Shown piece after piece: positions 63,953 to 64,000 of a stretch of 64,000 nucleotides of DNA. The number at the start of each line of letters is the position of its first letter. The stretch's first letter is position 1. A program made the position numbers and the translations under genes. This stretch comes from Gordionus sp. m RMFG-2023 (lineage: Eukaryota; Nematomorpha; Gordioida; Chordodea; Parachordodidae). The stretch spans positions 23,608,508 through 23,672,507 of the forward strand of contig NC_088776.1 of assembly GCF_954871325.1 (NCBI RefSeq). The letters run 5' to 3'. A model generated the notes under the pieces. The model had not been told where the DNA came from, did not search any database, and worked only from the letters and a program-made list of their open reading frames with translations.

Positions 63953-64000
63953 AAATGAATTAAAAATTCAGCACTATGAAATTAATAAATTTTTAAATCT

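Overview
The window is very AT-rich animal DNA occupied almost entirely by one gene on the minus strand. No bacterial, organellar or viral gene organisation is visible. The gene encodes a giant, immunoglobulin-domain-only protein whose repeat style (EGxxxHLEAxxEP, then a WFxNGxPL core, then DFGYxxLDI and DSGxYxCxAxNxxGEA) is that of the kettin/Sallimus/titin group of muscle Z-disc and I-band proteins. That points to an invertebrate, most likely an ecdysozoan such as an arthropod; the sequence alone does not identify the species.

I could chain 41 coding exons from a plausible start codon at 63952 down to 206. Every splice junction keeps the reading frame and gives about 3,321 codons. The 3' end of the gene lies outside the window. 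In protein order: a unique N-terminus and Ig1 (63.9-57.1 kb); disordered linker exons (43.1-35.8 kb); Ig2-Ig10, mostly two exons per domain with linkers between domains (34.1-23.1 kb); Ig11-Ig13 (21.8-19.2 kb); Ig14-Ig15, a Ser/Glu-rich linker and Ig16-Ig17 (12.4-8.0 kb); and six tandem single-exon Ig domains, Ig18-Ig23 (4.0-0.2 kb). Five of the exons coding second halves of Ig domains are exactly 144 nt long. Intron sizes run from 40 nt to 14 kb.

The long introns hold transposon debris. The clearest is a 5.5-kb hAT element with a ZMYM1-type transposase at 49190-54729, flanked by a perfect 8-bp target duplication. It has internal tandem duplications, and one end is duplicated together with flanking host DNA. 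A 1.6-kb foldback element with minisatellite arms (34111-35718) makes up nearly all of one intron. Other elements are a GC-rich-repeat MITE nested in an older hAT remnant (15520-16619), a second hAT remnant with a dimerisation motif (45.4-46.3 kb), fragments of a non-LTR retrotransposon (16.63-17.11 and 24.06-24.32 kb), a probable piggyBac C-terminus (55.1-55.3 kb), a TA-flanked pogo/Tc1-like MITE (5713-6504) and smaller repeats. I saw no tRNA, rRNA or CRISPR array.
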